Assembly: GCA_000611775.1 (NCBI GenBank)
Contig: KK106981.1
Coordinates: forward strand, 6,346,312 to 6,410,311
DNA: 64,000 nt
Source of the DNA: Umbilicaria muhlenbergii
Lineage: Eukaryota > Ascomycota > Lecanoromycetes > Umbilicariales > Umbilicariaceae
Reading direction: 5' to 3'
Position 1 is the first letter of the stretch. Each line of letters opens with the position of its first letter. Positions 33,201-45,183 of this stretch are shown here, one piece after another. A program made the position numbers and the translations under genes. A model generated the notes under the pieces. The model had not been told where the DNA came from. It ran no database searches and saw only the letters and a list, made by a program, of their open reading frames with translations.

Positions 33201-35179
33201 TGATCTTTGTCGAAGACCTCATCTTCGGGTTTGGCTATAGTTGCCCAGTATACAGAACCACCGATAGAAGTTGCGATGATTGTCTGAACACCATGGGAGG
33301 CAGTACCTGGCGGAGCGGTCGATATGGACACGTTGAAGATTCTATCGGTCTTGTTCGGAAAGATCTGTTGGTACAATCCATCATCCTGTCTGATAATTCT
33401 GAGACCTCCATGCTTCGGCACCGCGTACACAATAAACTCACTTGTTGCTGTCGCCAAAGTCCGATCGATCTGATCAAATTCTTTCTTGAAACGGGCAATG
33501 TCCATAACACTGTCTTCTCGAAGAGACAGGTGGGGTGAGCTGACTTGCTTGATATCGATAGACACGAATGGCCTCATTGGGAAATTATAGACGCGAACGA
33601 CATGGTCTTGGTTATCTTTTGTTGGACTCTCCTCCCCGTCTGCGCTTTCCCAGGCGTCGATGGCGTTACCTGTGGCAGCTTCGTCAATGATTTCCTTGAC
33701 CGCTTGGGCCACTGGCGCAGTCAAAGCTTCTTCCAGGACTCCCTGGTTTACTGGCTGATCCAGCTCGTGCTTGACTTCGATCGCAGCATCTTGTACCTTT
33801 TGCTCTAGGGCATCCAGAGACGCTTCGTAAGCGTCATCGCGTTCGTGCTTAATCTTAACGTCCCTCGCTGCTTCCTCGTTTTCGGCTTTCGCTAAAGCAT
33901 ACTCGACCTGTTTGTTGACTTGCCCACCCACTTCGGTCAGCGCCTCCGCCACGGTCTCCGGATTCGATGAGGGTGCGCCGATACCCATAAGTGCTTCAAT
34001 CTGGCTTCGACCGTCTTTCAGAGGGGCAGGCCCTGGCGATTCTATAGATTGTAGGACCTCGTCACCGCTTGATGCGATTTTCCTCCTAGAGCTGGGCTGA
34101 GTGGGTCCAGGAGAAGGCTCTTTGCTCTTCCGTTTGTGGCCATCACCATTCGTATCATCGTGCTGCTTGTTCTTTGTCGTCTTTGCGTTCCGTGGCGACG
34201 AAGCTGCAAGCTGCTCGAAAGGATTGACATAGGTAAAAATTGGCTTCTTCGCTGTCTGCTGCGGCTCAGCCTTTGGCATGTCTTTCGGCTCAAATGGTGT
34301 CGGTCGTGTGGCTTCATTGCTACCGAAGATGCGGATTGGGGACTCGTTACGGGCTGGAGACCCTATTGACGTGTGTTCTTTTGATGCGGCTGGCGTGTCC
34401 GCGATGACAGCATCGGCTAGATCTCGTGATAGATCATCCACTGTCGCCTCAGGAGCGTCCAGAGTCTGCGAATTCGGTTTACCGGACTGTGAGGTTTGTG
34501 TGGAGACACCTGACTGTGCAGGCTTCGGACGGTTGAGTAGCTGCAATAGAAAATCCTGAGGATTCTGACTTGCTGGAAGAGTAGACTCTGTCTTCGCTGG
34601 TCCTGCTTTGGGAGGGGTTGGTGAGGTATTGGCACTGTCCCGCGCCACTGGGGCTAGAGGTTTGCCCATGAAGGAGGCAACAAGATCCGAGGCCGAAATA
34701 CCCCGCCCATGAACACTGTGAGTACTTGGACTCTGTGTAGCCTGCAGCGTAGCGTAGCCAGGCCGTGACGTGGCCATTGGTTGCTGTGGAGGCGGCGTTG
34801 CGGGGGCGGAAGGAGTGGGTTGATTGAATTTGAGAAGATTTAGTAGATTTGCAGTTCTGTCGGCGCTCGATTGTTCGGATGGAGGGATGGAAGTGACACT
34901 CTTCGACATTGTGGCCTGCGGATTCATCGTCGGTACTCGTGCTCCGCTAAAACCATGAGAGAGATTCGACGCTGCTTGTTCGAAAGACGCCTCGGGGTGA
35001 GAGTGAGCGGATGGGGTTACAAAGTCGAATGGAGATGGTTGCCGGTTGGTGCTTGACGGGGCGAGGCTTGCATCTCGACGATGACTTGTACCTGCTGGGT
35101 AGCTCTTGGTGCTGTTCGATCGAAGGCTGGCAAAAAGCCCTTCTAAGTTCGACGCGGGTTGTTCGCCAGTACCCGACAT
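30295..35179 (-). CDS. EDC4: EDC4/Ge-1-like mRNA decapping scaffold (fission-yeast Pdc1 type)
   Basis: Three exons, 30755-35179, 30514-30702 and 30295-30456; 1,591 residues. Introns of 52 and 57 nt have GCTAAC or GCTAGC branch sites. Layout: a disordered, Ser/Pro-rich N-terminus with leucine-rich short motifs (NLLNLLKF at 111-118, DLVASFMG at 165-172 and DFLLQLLN at 209-216); a WD40-like domain, roughly residues 530-980 (FPMRPFVSIDIK, KDFTFSEDDSTIVSLDKAGRLRFWDIRD and ICSVAYHPSSGIIVVG); a low-complexity linker; and a long helical C-terminus (from ~1,190) ending in RLEGQYMRIAEIDPRDPVLR. This matches EDC4/Ge-1, which gathers Dcp2, Dcp1 and Edc3 in P-bodies. The start at 35179 is the first ATG; the frame continues open upstream without one. 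Confidence 0.8.
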
Positions 35180-35802
35180 GCTCCCGGATGCCTCAGATGA
35201 AGGTGAAGGCGTTGGATGCAGGCGGTAGCGTAGCTCGCTGCCGATGAAATGGGGGAGAGGAGTGAATGAATAATGAATGGACTGCTGGTCATCACGCAAA
35301 TTGAAGTAAGGCAAGGCGGTTAGCGGATGCACTAAGCGATCCCTAGTGTCTTGATCCTGGGCCGGCCTCTTTGCGAGAGCTCCAGCAACGTGCAGAGTAA
35401 GCTCACCTGGAGCTCAGCGTTGTCATGAAATATTTAATTGGCAATCAGACCCTTTTGAGCTTTGAAAGCTGTCGGCGAGGAAGCGTGCCGATCCACGAGC
35501 ATCTTTGGCAGCTGCAAGATCCGATCTCTCAGGCGGAGGCGCCTCCCGGAGCGTCTGAAACTGGAAGGCCGAAGTTTGTGCACGGCAAGCAGACTTCGGA
35601 TACGACATCACTGAGATCTTGATCCTCGGCAATCGGTCCTCAGCCCTACGGAATAAACATTCGTTCCGTTCCACGGCATCTCTTCCCTGCCCAAGCCCCC
35701 TTCAGCTCGACAAAGTGGACACTACTTGATCACCCTTTCGGCCGCATCGGCATTGGTACGGCCCTTACAAAGAACCGACTTCCCCATCTAGAGCTGCCCG
35801 CC
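35180..35802. other. Divergent promoter region, EDC4-like / small membrane protein
   Basis: A 623-bp gap between divergent start codons. The EDC4 frame stays open to about 35332 but has no ATG there, so I treat it as 5' leader. No other feature seen. Confidence 0.55.
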
Positions 35803-36404
35803 ATGTTTTGTCTTCGAAGGTACCTTAAGGCCTCTTGTGGAAGATAAACCATGCACAAGCTAACATAATCGCCCCATCCAGCTGGCTGCCGTTACTGTTC
35901 ATACCGACCAACGCATCCCCACTGTGAGTATAGCCTTACGCCTGTCCAGATGAAACAACCTCTATATAGACTAACCCATGGTCTTCCAGCTTTGTGGTCT
36001 CGTTCTTTTTCCTGACCTATTTCCTCAACCGACCATGCATCTACTGTTCCGTTCTCCTTCTGATTCTGTTCATTTCGTCATGCTACTGGTCGGATCACTG
36101 CTTCTTCGACATACATAGCAATTGGTTCGAGCCACGACATCTATCCTCGCCCTTGCCGAATCCGTTACCTCATGCTCGACATCCCTCCAGGTACTCGGAC
36201 AACTCTACGTCGGAACAAGCTTCTTTCATCGCAACGGCGGTCAGCGATACAGCAACAGTGCTGGCCGGAGCTGCTATAGAGGAGCTGAAGCGGAGGATGG
36301 ATTTCAGACCCGAGTGGACCGGCATCGGCGTAGAGTGGATCAGAAGTTGGCTTGGCGCAAGAGAATGGCGGCTGCCGTGTCTGGATGTATACATACGCTT
36401 GTGA
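35803..36404 (+). CDS. Small membrane protein of unknown function
   Basis: Three exons, 35803-35819, 35882-35923 and 35990-36404; 157 residues. Both introns (62 and 66 nt) carry CTAAC branch sites and good acceptors. I do not recognise the family. The protein starts MFCLRSWLPLLFIP and has one or two hydrophobic segments (FVVSFFFLTYFLNRP, then CIYCSVLLLILFISSCYW). It continues with SDHCFFDIHSNWFEPRHL, a Ser/Pro linker, and a short helical region (SFIATAVSDTATVLAGAAIEELKRRMD) before a Trp-rich end. Correct splice phases across all three exons argue that it is a real gene. It probably resides in an internal or plasma membrane. No function is proposed. Confidence 0.65.
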
Positions 36405-36980
36405 GCTGATAGGCCAACGGGGTCTGAGAGAGTATGAGGGATGTAACTCGTCTTGGGATTAAGCGTGCAAGCGAATAAGCATAAGTGGCGTCGGGAAGTT
36501 TTTAGTTTCTTATTACATTTAGCGTGGAAGGCTTATCCCACTGAAGGCATGCAATGAACAGTCTATTTGTGTTACATTCGCTGTTGAGACCAAGTGAATA
36601 TCTACATACTCGTAGAAGCGTCATACGGCCTTGATGTTCCCCGCCCTCAGCGATCAACGAGGTCGCCAAGCTTCGAATAGAACCGGCTTGTCTCGGGGCC
36701 ATCAGACATCGGCCTCTGTAAGCATGTTCGTTAGATGCCCATAAATTGAATTACCTACATGATGAATGTTCAAAATGGGGCATTCAAAACGGCCTAAATA
36801 CGAGGCCGAAAAACAAGTTCACGAAATTGAGGTGCGGAAGTGGCACGGGCATGACGAAAAAACAGTCTTCTATAGAACAGCGAGGTTCTCCACATGCCAA
36901 GGATGATACGCTGGGTACGTTGAGGACATTACTGCAGTAGCACCTTTGACACTCCATAATCCAGCCGCTCCTCCCTTTAC
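36405..36980. other. Intergenic upstream of the M1 aminopeptidase
   Basis: A 576-bp gap with no convincing coding sequence. It should contain the aminopeptidase promoter. Confidence 0.55.
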
Positions 36981-39900
36981 ATGAAACACTTAAGACTCTT
37001 GCACTTAACAAAGTCATCGAATCAAATCCCGCAGCCTTTCCGTCTACCATCTGTTGCTTCAGGTGGGGTAGGGTACCTTCAACCCCCGCCAAGCGGCCAA
37101 AGGTCTTTCGTGTCCTTCAATCACGTCACAAGAACTGTCCCCATTATCAACCCTAGCATACGTCCAGCATACACCCCCAAATACCAAGGTGTTCGGCATT
37201 GGGTTCAGCCACGAAGCTCTACCAGAAATTTTGCGACCATGTCTTCTGTGGACAGAGATGTTCTGCCTGATGCGTGCGTATGATCTTCCTCTCACGCACG
37301 CTTGGGGTCAAAGCAAGTGGCCGTTCTCAGCGGGGAAGCCCCTCACCTGCTCATAGTCAAGACAACTTTTACTTAACTCCAAGACACTGTTGATTCTATA
37401 AGCTCTACTCCGAAGAACTCTAATAACTATTCTGAGCATGAGTAACAGAGGGGCTCCCAAGCTGTAGATTGCCACTTATCTGGACTTCAGGCCTGCAGGC
37501 TGGCTGAATATTGACTGGATTGTTGTTTAGGGTCAAGCCGGTCAACTATGACATCTCGATCTACGATCTCGAGCTTGGTGGTGCTTTCAGCTATCAGGGA
37601 GCCGTCACTATCGAAGTGGAAATCCGCAAGGCAACTAAGGAGATTGTTTTGAATGCTGTTCAGCTCAATATCCACAGTGCCATAGTTTCTGTCGGGGAGA
37701 AACAGGGTAGTGCAGCCTATTCTTCTCCTGTTATCGAAGACGCTGACACCAAATTGTTTCAATTCAATTAAGCCCTAAAAGCTTCTGATATCTCGTACGA
37801 TGAAAAGTCTCAACGAGTCACCCTTTCCTTTCCTGAGGACTTGTCTTCCTCTCCGGAAGCAGCACTGCAGATTATTTTCAGTGGTATCATGAACAACACC
37901 ATGGCAGGATTTTACAGGTCAAGGTACAAGCCTGCCGCTACCCCTGCGACGTCAGTACCGAAGGACGACGAGTACCACTACATGTTCAGCACGCAGTTTG
38001 AGTCGTGCGACGCCAGACGAGCTTTTCCGTGTTTTGATGAACCCAATCTCAAAGCCAGCTTCGATTTCAAGATCGAGATACCGGACGACCAAGTTGCATT
38101 GAGTAACATGCCGGTGAAGAAGGTAGACCAGTCCAGCAACGGCCTCAAGACGGTGGAGTTCGAACGTACCCCAATTATGAGTACCTATGTATGTTCTGCG
38201 CTTTAGAGTGGGTTTCAGCTTGTGAACCTAGAATACTGACTGGACGGCAGCTGCTTACCTGGGCCTTTGGCGATTTTGAGTACGTGGAGGGTTTTACAAA
38301 GCGAGAGTACAATGGAAGGCAGATTCCTGTAAGGGTCTATACCACGAAAGGCTTGAAAGAACAAGGCCGTTTTGGGCTGCAGAATGCTCATCAAGTCGTG
38401 GACTATTTCTCGGAGGTAAGTGCGGTCAGGGCAAAGTCAATATGTTTTGCATCTTTTTGCGGGGACCCCCACGTCGATACCATAACGAAGACGCAACTCA
38501 AGGACGAATCCAGTGTATGGATCTTAGGAGTCATCAAACCACTGAGCTCTGAGGCCCACCACTCCTTTGTTGACTACAACAACGAAAACATATTTTAAGG
38601 ACCATGGGTGCACGGACCTTAAGGGTCCCCGACCCATCAAGCCCTAAGGGGTGACCCAACCCCTTTGGTGAAACAATAACGGAAGCTACATTCAAGAATG
38701 ATCGAGTGCGCAGACCTCATGGATTGTCAACTCATCAAGCTTTGAGGAAATCCCTTCGCTAACAAGTGCAACCTGTTTCGGCCTTGATCTTCGTCGTTCC
38801 ATTGTTGCAAAGAAACTAATGAATCTCCCTTCAACAGATATTCCAGATCGACTATCCCTTGCCCAAGGTCGATCTTCTTGCTGTACACGAATTTGTAAGT
38901 CCTGGCGTCATTGTCTCCAAACAGTCCACTTTCGATCATACAGTCCACCACATTTCTCCCCTATATCATGAGAAGACAAGGCCCAGCTGACCGAGATACT
39001 CTAGTCGCATGGCGCAATGGAGGGGCAAGTTTTATTACTCCGCTTAGCAGGTCACCGCTGATCTGTTGGTGCCCTTAGTTGGGGGCTAATAACATATCGC
39101 ACTACGGCGATCCTATTCGATGAACACCAATCAGATGCCAGGTATAAAAATAGGGTGGCGTATGTTGTTGCACATGGTAATGCAGCGATAGCAGCAAAAC
39201 ACAAGCATATGCTCATGGACTGCGTACAGAACTCGCCCACCAGTGGTTCGGAAACCTGGTGACCATGGATTGGTGGAGCGAGCTTTGGCTCAACGAAGGA
39301 TTTGCAACGTGGGTGGGTTGGCTGGCGATCGATCATCTGTACCCAGGTTGGTCGTCCTTATGGGTGCTATGTTAAGCTTGACGTGCTAACAGCGGTGTCA
39401 TAGAATGGAATATTTGGGGCCAATTTGTTGTACGTCGCATGTCTAAAGGTACCTATACATCAGAAAAGTTAGAGCTGACATTCCACTACATCCATTAGAC
39501 TGAGTCCGTTCAAACAGCTTTACAACTAGATTCGTTGAGGTCATCTCATCCAATCGAAGTACCCGTGAAGGACGCCCTAGAGATTGATCAGATATTCGAT
39601 CACATTAGCTATCTCAAAGGGAGCTCTGTCCTGCGGATGCTGAGCGGCCATCTGGGGCGTGAGAAGTTCCTATCTGGAGTGTCCAATTACTTGAAAGCAC
39701 ACGCTTATGGTAGGCTCGTCCAAGCTATGGCTATGATGCAGTCCTAACTCATCAAAGGTAACGCAACTACAAATGACCTCTGGGAGGCCCTCAGTAAAGC
39801 ATCTGGGAAAGACGTCAATAGTTTCATGGTAGGCGCAAAGCTGTTCTTTGAGATTGTTATATCTTGCTAAAGCTATACAGGACATTTGGATCAAGAAAAT

Positions 39901-41228
39901 CGGATACCCTGTTCTCACTGTTGCTGAGGAGCCTGGACAAATTGGCGTTCGTCAGGCGAGGTTCCTTTTGACTGGTGATGCCAAGCCCGAAGACGACGAG
40001 ACACTCTGGTGGATTCCACTTGGCCTCAAAACTGATCCGCAGGTATCAGCAGCTGCGAGCAACGCATTAACAGTAAAGGAGGAGACGCTTCGCGATGTTG
40101 ATGATTCTTTCTACAAGCTCAACTCGAATCAGATGGGATTCTATAGGACGAACTATCCGCCGGAACGACTGGCCAAGCTTGGTAGCGCTAAAGATAAGCT
40201 TACGGTTGAAGACAAAGTCGGTCTTATTGGGGACGCAGCAGCGCTTGCTGTTGCAGGGGATGCGACGACAGCGGGATTATTGGCGTTCACAGCAGGTTTC
40301 AAAGATGAGACCAACTATCTGTAAGGTGCCCCAAGTTGCACACCGAAATCGTCGCTAACACCAATCAGCGTCTGGTCTCAAGTAGGGAATTCATTGGCTA
40401 ACATTCGATCCATTTTCTCCGACAACGAGACAATAGCCAAGGGGTTAAGGGAGCTTACATTGCAGCTTGTCACGCCAGCGGCTGAGAAGATCGGATGGGA
40501 ATTTGCGCCTAATGAGGACTTCCTCACCGGTCAACTTCGTAGTCTTCTGATAAGTACTGCTGGCGGTGCTGGTCATCAGAGGTAAGCTTTGCAGAGACAT
40601 GGAAAGCCCCAATGATCCTGCTGACGAGTTTCGTAGCATCATCGCCGAAGCGAAGCGTCGTTTCAATGCCTACACTTCAGGTGACCGTGAGGCTATACAC
40701 CCCAGCCTTCGGTCCGCCGTGTTCCGGACTGTGATTGCTGAAGGGGGTAAAACCGAGTACGAGGCGCTGAAAGATGAGTATCTCAACACGACTTCTGTAG
40801 ATGGCAAAGAGATCTGCTTGCAATCACTAGGGCGTGTTCAGTCTACCGACCTCATGAAAGACTTTCTCGACTTCCAGTTCTCTGACAAAGTCGCCATTCA
40901 GGACGCCCACACAGGTGCGATGTCATTAGCTGCGAACCCCAAAGCCCGGTATACATTATGGCAGTACATCAAGGAGAACTGGGATACCGTGCACGAGAAG
41001 CTCTCGGGGAACTCGGTGATCATTGATCGCTTCCTGAAAAACAGTCTCCAGAAATTTGCAAACCATGAAGTTGAGAAAGACATCGCGGCATTTTTCAAGG
41101 ATAAGGATACGAAGGGATACGATCGAGGCCTTGTACAAGTCTCCGATACCATCAAAGGAAACGCGAACTACAAGCAGCGCGACGAAGCGTTAATTCTGGA
41201 GTGGCTTAAAGCACACGAGTATGCATAG
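36981..41228 (+). CDS. APE2: M1-family zinc aminopeptidase (puromycin-sensitive / Ape2 type)
   Basis: Fourteen exons: 36981-37273, 37531-37706, 37782-38188, 38251-38415, 38838-38894, 39005-39024, 39079-39176, 39230-39346, 39404-39429, 39499-39709, 39758-39828, 39881-40320, 40369-40581 and 40637-41228. They give 961 residues. The zinc site HELAH-x18-E is intact (His405, Glu406, His409, Glu428), as is the Tyr of [11 protein letters not shown] and the C-terminal ERAP1-like domain. The ~85 residues before [10 protein letters not shown] (ATG 37239) are basic and could target mitochondria, with the inner ATG giving a cytosolic form. Oddities: the exopeptidase motif reads GAMEG instead of GAMEN at residues 369-373, exactly where the only usable intron has a GC donor (GCAAGT, 39025). 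Intron 1 (257 nt) and intron 4 (422 nt) are long. A TAA at 37769 lies inside a 75-nt intron, so it is not a premature stop. Likely role: trimming cytosolic peptides. Confidence 0.88.
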
Positions 41229-41791
41229 TCTTCGGGTTTGACAATCAGGAGGAGGATAGGAAGCGGTCCACCCTGCGTATAGTTTAAGCTATAGTCACTA
41301 AGCTCTACCAGAGCTCTCCCTTAAGTTTTTGTGGGTTTGAAGCCGCCATTCTGCTGTAGAGACAAGGCGACCTTCTTGATCTGAATCCACAGTCATTCCA
41401 ACCCTAGAAATAGACTCTGTCAATAGTTCTTATATGCTGGAAGCGATGATTTGACCATGTGGGATTGCCACGCAATACCCATACTGCGGTAGTATCGTCA
41501 CGCTTTGTTCAGCATCGTGGTGTCGATATCAGATGATGTTCAAACATGATCGAGAGCCTCTCGGCCTTGGCAGAAAAAACGGTCTTTGTTCGGTTGCGGC
41601 TTAGTGTAAGGCGTTAGCGTCCATCCAGCGCGAATCACTGGTCTTGTCTGTTTGACCTGACCGTTGTACTCTACCCTCATACTCCAAGTCCACTACCTCC
41701 TCGTCATCATCAACACCGCTCATCCTTTCGACCTTGGTCATCGCTCTCACACGTCACTCCAAATAACATCGCCTTCCGTCGAGCCGCAAAT
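41229..41791. other. Intergenic / YPT1 promoter region
   Basis: A 563-bp gap with no coding potential; the last part should be the YPT1 promoter and leader. Confidence 0.55.
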
Positions 41792-42783
41792 ATGAACCCT
41801 GAGTAGTACGTCCACCCCTTCAACACCGGGACTATCGCACCCTCCACATTTTGAAAGTGGCATAGGCTGACTTTGCTGTTCGTTTAGAGTACCACTGGAC
41901 CCACAGGTTGGATATTATGGGAGAAGCGGCTTCGAGGCCTGAAGACGCATCTGGGCCAAGGGGCGAGCTGGACTTAAGCTGACAGGGGCACCGATCCAGA
42001 TATGACTATTTATTCAAACTCCTCCTCATCGGTGACTCTGGTGTTGGAAAATCTTGTCTGCTGCTGCGATTCGCCGACGACACCTACACCGAAAGCTACA
42101 TCTCGACTATTGGCGTGGATTTCGTAAGACAGCCTCGCTCCAGTAGCTGAACAAGATCAGCTGACTCGGGTGGGTAGAAAATCCGAACAATCGAGCTCGA
42201 TGGCAAGACAGTGAAACTCCAGATCGTAAGCCATACCTTCAAGCCGGCACTGGGTCGTGCCGAAAGTGACAGGTCTGACACTCGTCATAGTGGGATACAG
42301 CGGGCCAGGAGAGATTCCGAACCATCACATCTTCCTACTACCGGGGCGCACACGGCATCTGCGTTGTTTACGATGTGACGGACATGGATTCGTTCAACAA
42401 CGTCAAGCAGTGGCTTCAAGAGATCGACCGCTACGCTACGGAAGGTGTCAACAAGCTACTAGTGGGCAACAAGAGCGATATGTCGGATAAGAAAGTAGTA
42501 GAGTACACTGTTGCGAAGGTGAGCCAACGACGATATGTGGAAAAGGCTCAGAAATGCGAAAGATTAACTGACAAATTTTCGGTCCTAGGAATTCGCCGAC
42601 AGCCTCGGAATCCCCTTCCTAGAGACCTCGGCCAAGAACGCCTCAAATGTCGAACAAGCCTTCCTGACCATGGCCAGACAAATCAAAGAGAGAATGGGCA
42701 CCACGACCGTCAATAACAAGCCTACGGTGCAAGTGGGGCAAGGGACAGGAGTGCAGTCAGGGTCGGCGGGCGGATGTTGCTAA
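41792..42783 (+). CDS. YPT1: Rab1-type GTPase Ypt1
   Basis: Five exons, 41792-41802, 42000-42123, 42178-42225, 42291-42518 and 42589-42783; 201 residues. The first exon is only 11 nt (MNPE...) and is followed by a 197-nt intron; the others are 54-70 nt. All motifs are present: GDSGVGKS, the effector region [48 protein letters not shown] and a C-terminal GGCC for geranylgeranylation. This is the essential Rab that controls ER-to-Golgi traffic and autophagy. Identity with Ypt1/Rab1 is clear from the switch regions and from [15 protein letters not shown]. Confidence 0.97.
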
Positions 42784-43994
42784 GGGTGGAAGGAAATATC
42801 AGGGATGTCAGGGACAGTCGTGCATCTATCGTGATCGAGATCGTTTGAGGGTCGGCTCATAGGGTGGGCGTGCGTACACATTTGCTTTTCTGTCGATGAC
42901 TGGCCGAACGTGCGTTAGAGGTGCATGCCCGAGGACTCATTTTTTTTTCTCTTGGAGTGTTGCGTGTATTGATACACTTAATGACAGTTCATCAGCATAT
43001 GTGGGGCCCGCTTGATTTCTGCCGGGCTTTTGCTTGTGCACGAATGCCGCTGAGGAGAAGGCTTGTGGTGAGCTAGATGTTAGAATTGCTATAAGGGTTT
43101 CTCGTTTGCGTTGCTTCGTGTGCCAGGAATCCCCAATACACATGCAAATAAGTGCGGGCTCACATTTAGGACTTGCGAGGACTTCATCGGTGAGGAAACA
43201 TCACCTGGACATCTGAAGAGGCTCGATCTGTCGCGATTATGCGAGGATGGTGAAAGCCTTGAGCTCAGCACTCCAAGGAAACTGAATAATACTTCTACTG
43301 TCGACGTCACGCCAAGGATTCTCCCCCTCAGACGCTGCTAGAGCTGCCAGTCATGATGAGGGTGTGCCTGTAGGTCAAGTCACAACTTTCATACGAACAC
43401 CCCTTGGGAGCTTTCATACGAACTCCCCTTGGGGTCTCAAACCGTGACGAGAGAATTCATAGAAGGTTAAAGCGTGCAGAAGCTAGGGTGTATTGAGTGC
43501 TTATAGAAGGAACTCTCAAGCTCCGTAAGCACCCGTTCTATTTCTAATCGATTACCCAAGAGTCCCTCCATCTCTTCTCCCAGAACTGCTAACCAATCAT
43601 AATAACAATGGACCTATAACCAAAACGTACTCTCATCTGATCCCAACCGTTCGATCCTCCAAATCCCTCCCAATCCCATCTCCAACCTAAAAAATCCCAC
43701 CACCAGGTCCCAAGTTGAAATAGACGGTAGTCTGAATGCAGTCCCGCATCTTCCCTCAACAGCCCCACAACGAAAGAATACCCAGACATCCTTGTCCCAA
43801 AAAATGCAATCTCCGCGACTTCGTGAGATCATACCCCCCCATCTTTTACTCGGGAAGTAAACGTAGCCAAAGAGTCCCCCCAACTCAAGAACTCCCGTTC
43901 ATCCCACCCGGCCCCCTGCCCCTCTACCCGCACAGCTCAAAAACGCTCCCGTCTCCTTTACGTCCTTCTATACTTCCGCCCTACACGCACCCTA
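42784..43994. other. 1.2-kb intergenic region downstream of YPT1
   Basis: No supported gene. Open frames here are short; the Pro-rich rightward one (43736-44101) runs antisense into the next gene and looks accidental. A 25-bp tandem duplication lies at 43386-43435. Confidence 0.5.
43386..43435. repeat. 25-bp tandem duplication
   Basis: Two adjacent copies start CTTTCATACGAAC and end in CCCCTTGGG, differing at only two or three positions. Confidence 0.9.
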
Positions 43995-44621
43995 TCAGCT
44001 CCCTTCCAACCTACAAACCACAAACAAAGCCAACCACTTACAAACCACCCACACCCCCGCCGCGAGCGCCGACACAGGCAATAATACAAACAGGACCATA
44101 AACCCCGCCGACTCATGCCCGCCGCCACTTAAACCAATCCCCGCCGCTGTCGAATTCGGTTGCGAACCGCCTTTTTGAGAAGTGCACGGCGAGGAGGATG
44201 TGGAAGAGGGATTGGTGGTTACGATCGGTAGGGAGGGGTCCCAGGGGTCAACCACTGGCGGGGACGAGACAAGGTCTGAGAGGGTGTCGAGGATGGTGGT
44301 GAAGGTTGGGGGCGCGATTGAGAAGGAGGAGGAGATGGTGGCGGTGGAGGTGGGGAAGGTGATGGTGCAGGTTGTATCTGGTGTTATCATTGACGAAGTC
44401 GACGCCGAAGCCGCTGCTGTTGTTGACGAGGAGGCATCGGTCGACGTCGTCGATATCAAGACCACCAAATCGGCCACGTGGAGGACGCCTGCCGCGCTTT
44501 TGGTAGTGACCAATGACGTCGTGGGTAAAGTGAGGACGTAGGAGACGTCGCGGACGTAGATATAGTCGGTCGCGCAAGCTTGGAGGGATCGCACTGCGGA
44601 GGAAGAAGAGACATGACGCAT
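43995..44621 (-). CDS. Ser/Thr-rich single-pass membrane protein, 5' end uncertain
   Basis: The frame gives 208 residues from ATG 44621. It has a short Cys-containing segment (LQACATDYIYVRDVSYVL), then about 120 residues rich in Ser, Thr and Pro, and near the end one membrane span (FMVLFVLLPVSALAAGVWVV) with a short basic tail. No signal peptide follows this ATG, yet the frame stays open upstream without an ATG, so a first exon carrying a signal peptide may be missing. The layout is that of a fungal cell-surface O-glycoprotein or sensor; the family is not recognised. It lies in line with two other small membrane-protein genes on the same strand. Confidence 0.5.
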   Translation of the reverse strand: MRHVSSSSAVRSLQACATDYIYVRDVSYVLTLPTTSLVTTKSAAGVLHVADLVVLISTTSTDASSSTTAAASASTSSMITPDTTCTITFPTSTATISSSFSIAPPTFTTILDTLSDLVSSPPVVDPWDPSLPIVTTNPSSTSSSPCTSQKGGSQPNSTAAGIGLSGGGHESAGFMVLFVLLPVSALAAGVWVVCKWLALFVVCRLEGS

Positions 44622-45183
44622 AATAGCTTGCAGTGCCGGACCTTGAGATGGGTTCGACGATCGTGCGGTATAGATGCAGATAGACGATGTCGAGCCATTT
44701 CTCTTAGAAGGAATGAAAGCAGCAGAGAGAGAGGGGTAGGTCTGCGATTCACTGGGTTCGTAGGGTGTGACTACATGCTATTCACTCTGCGAGGGGTTGG
44801 TCTTTCACGCTGCCGCCTCATCCGGTATGTGTATGCCTGGCCCGGATGTCAGCCTGTGGCGGTCTGGGTGGATCCTGGGCACCAGATCAACGCTGAACGG
44901 TAAGTTTCGTGATCTTAGGAATGAAAAGGAGCTGAAAGGGATCTTCAGCAGCATGTAGAGAAGTAACATTGATAAACGTATACGCACAAACAGAAGAGCT
45001 CTGACATCTAGCCATAGGTATCCGATCCGTATTAAACCCAATTCTCGAAGTTGAGATATCCAGGAAGTCCTTACACTGCAGGTGGATTAACAGGCGTTAC
45101 ACTACGGGATTAGGGGATCAGACCAAAAAGCCATCCAAACCACAACACCTAGGGATCTCGTCTGCTGATTGCGATAACAGAAC
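44622..45183. other. Intergenic between two small membrane-protein genes
   Basis: A 562-bp gap. It may hide a first exon of the gene to the left. No other feature seen. Confidence 0.45.

Noticed and set aside
35180-35332. N-terminal extension of the EDC4-like protein
   Set aside because: The open stretch starts with GTG and has no ATG; the first ATG is at 35179.
37769-37771. In-frame TAA in the aminopeptidase, first read as a premature stop
   Set aside because: It lies within a 75-nt intron (37707-37781) with a GCTGAC branch site; splicing joins EKQ to ASDISYDEK in frame, as family alignment would predict.
43736-44101. Pro-rich rightward frame of 121 residues
   Set aside because: No motif, no splice partners, and overlaps the Ser/Thr-rich membrane protein in antisense.
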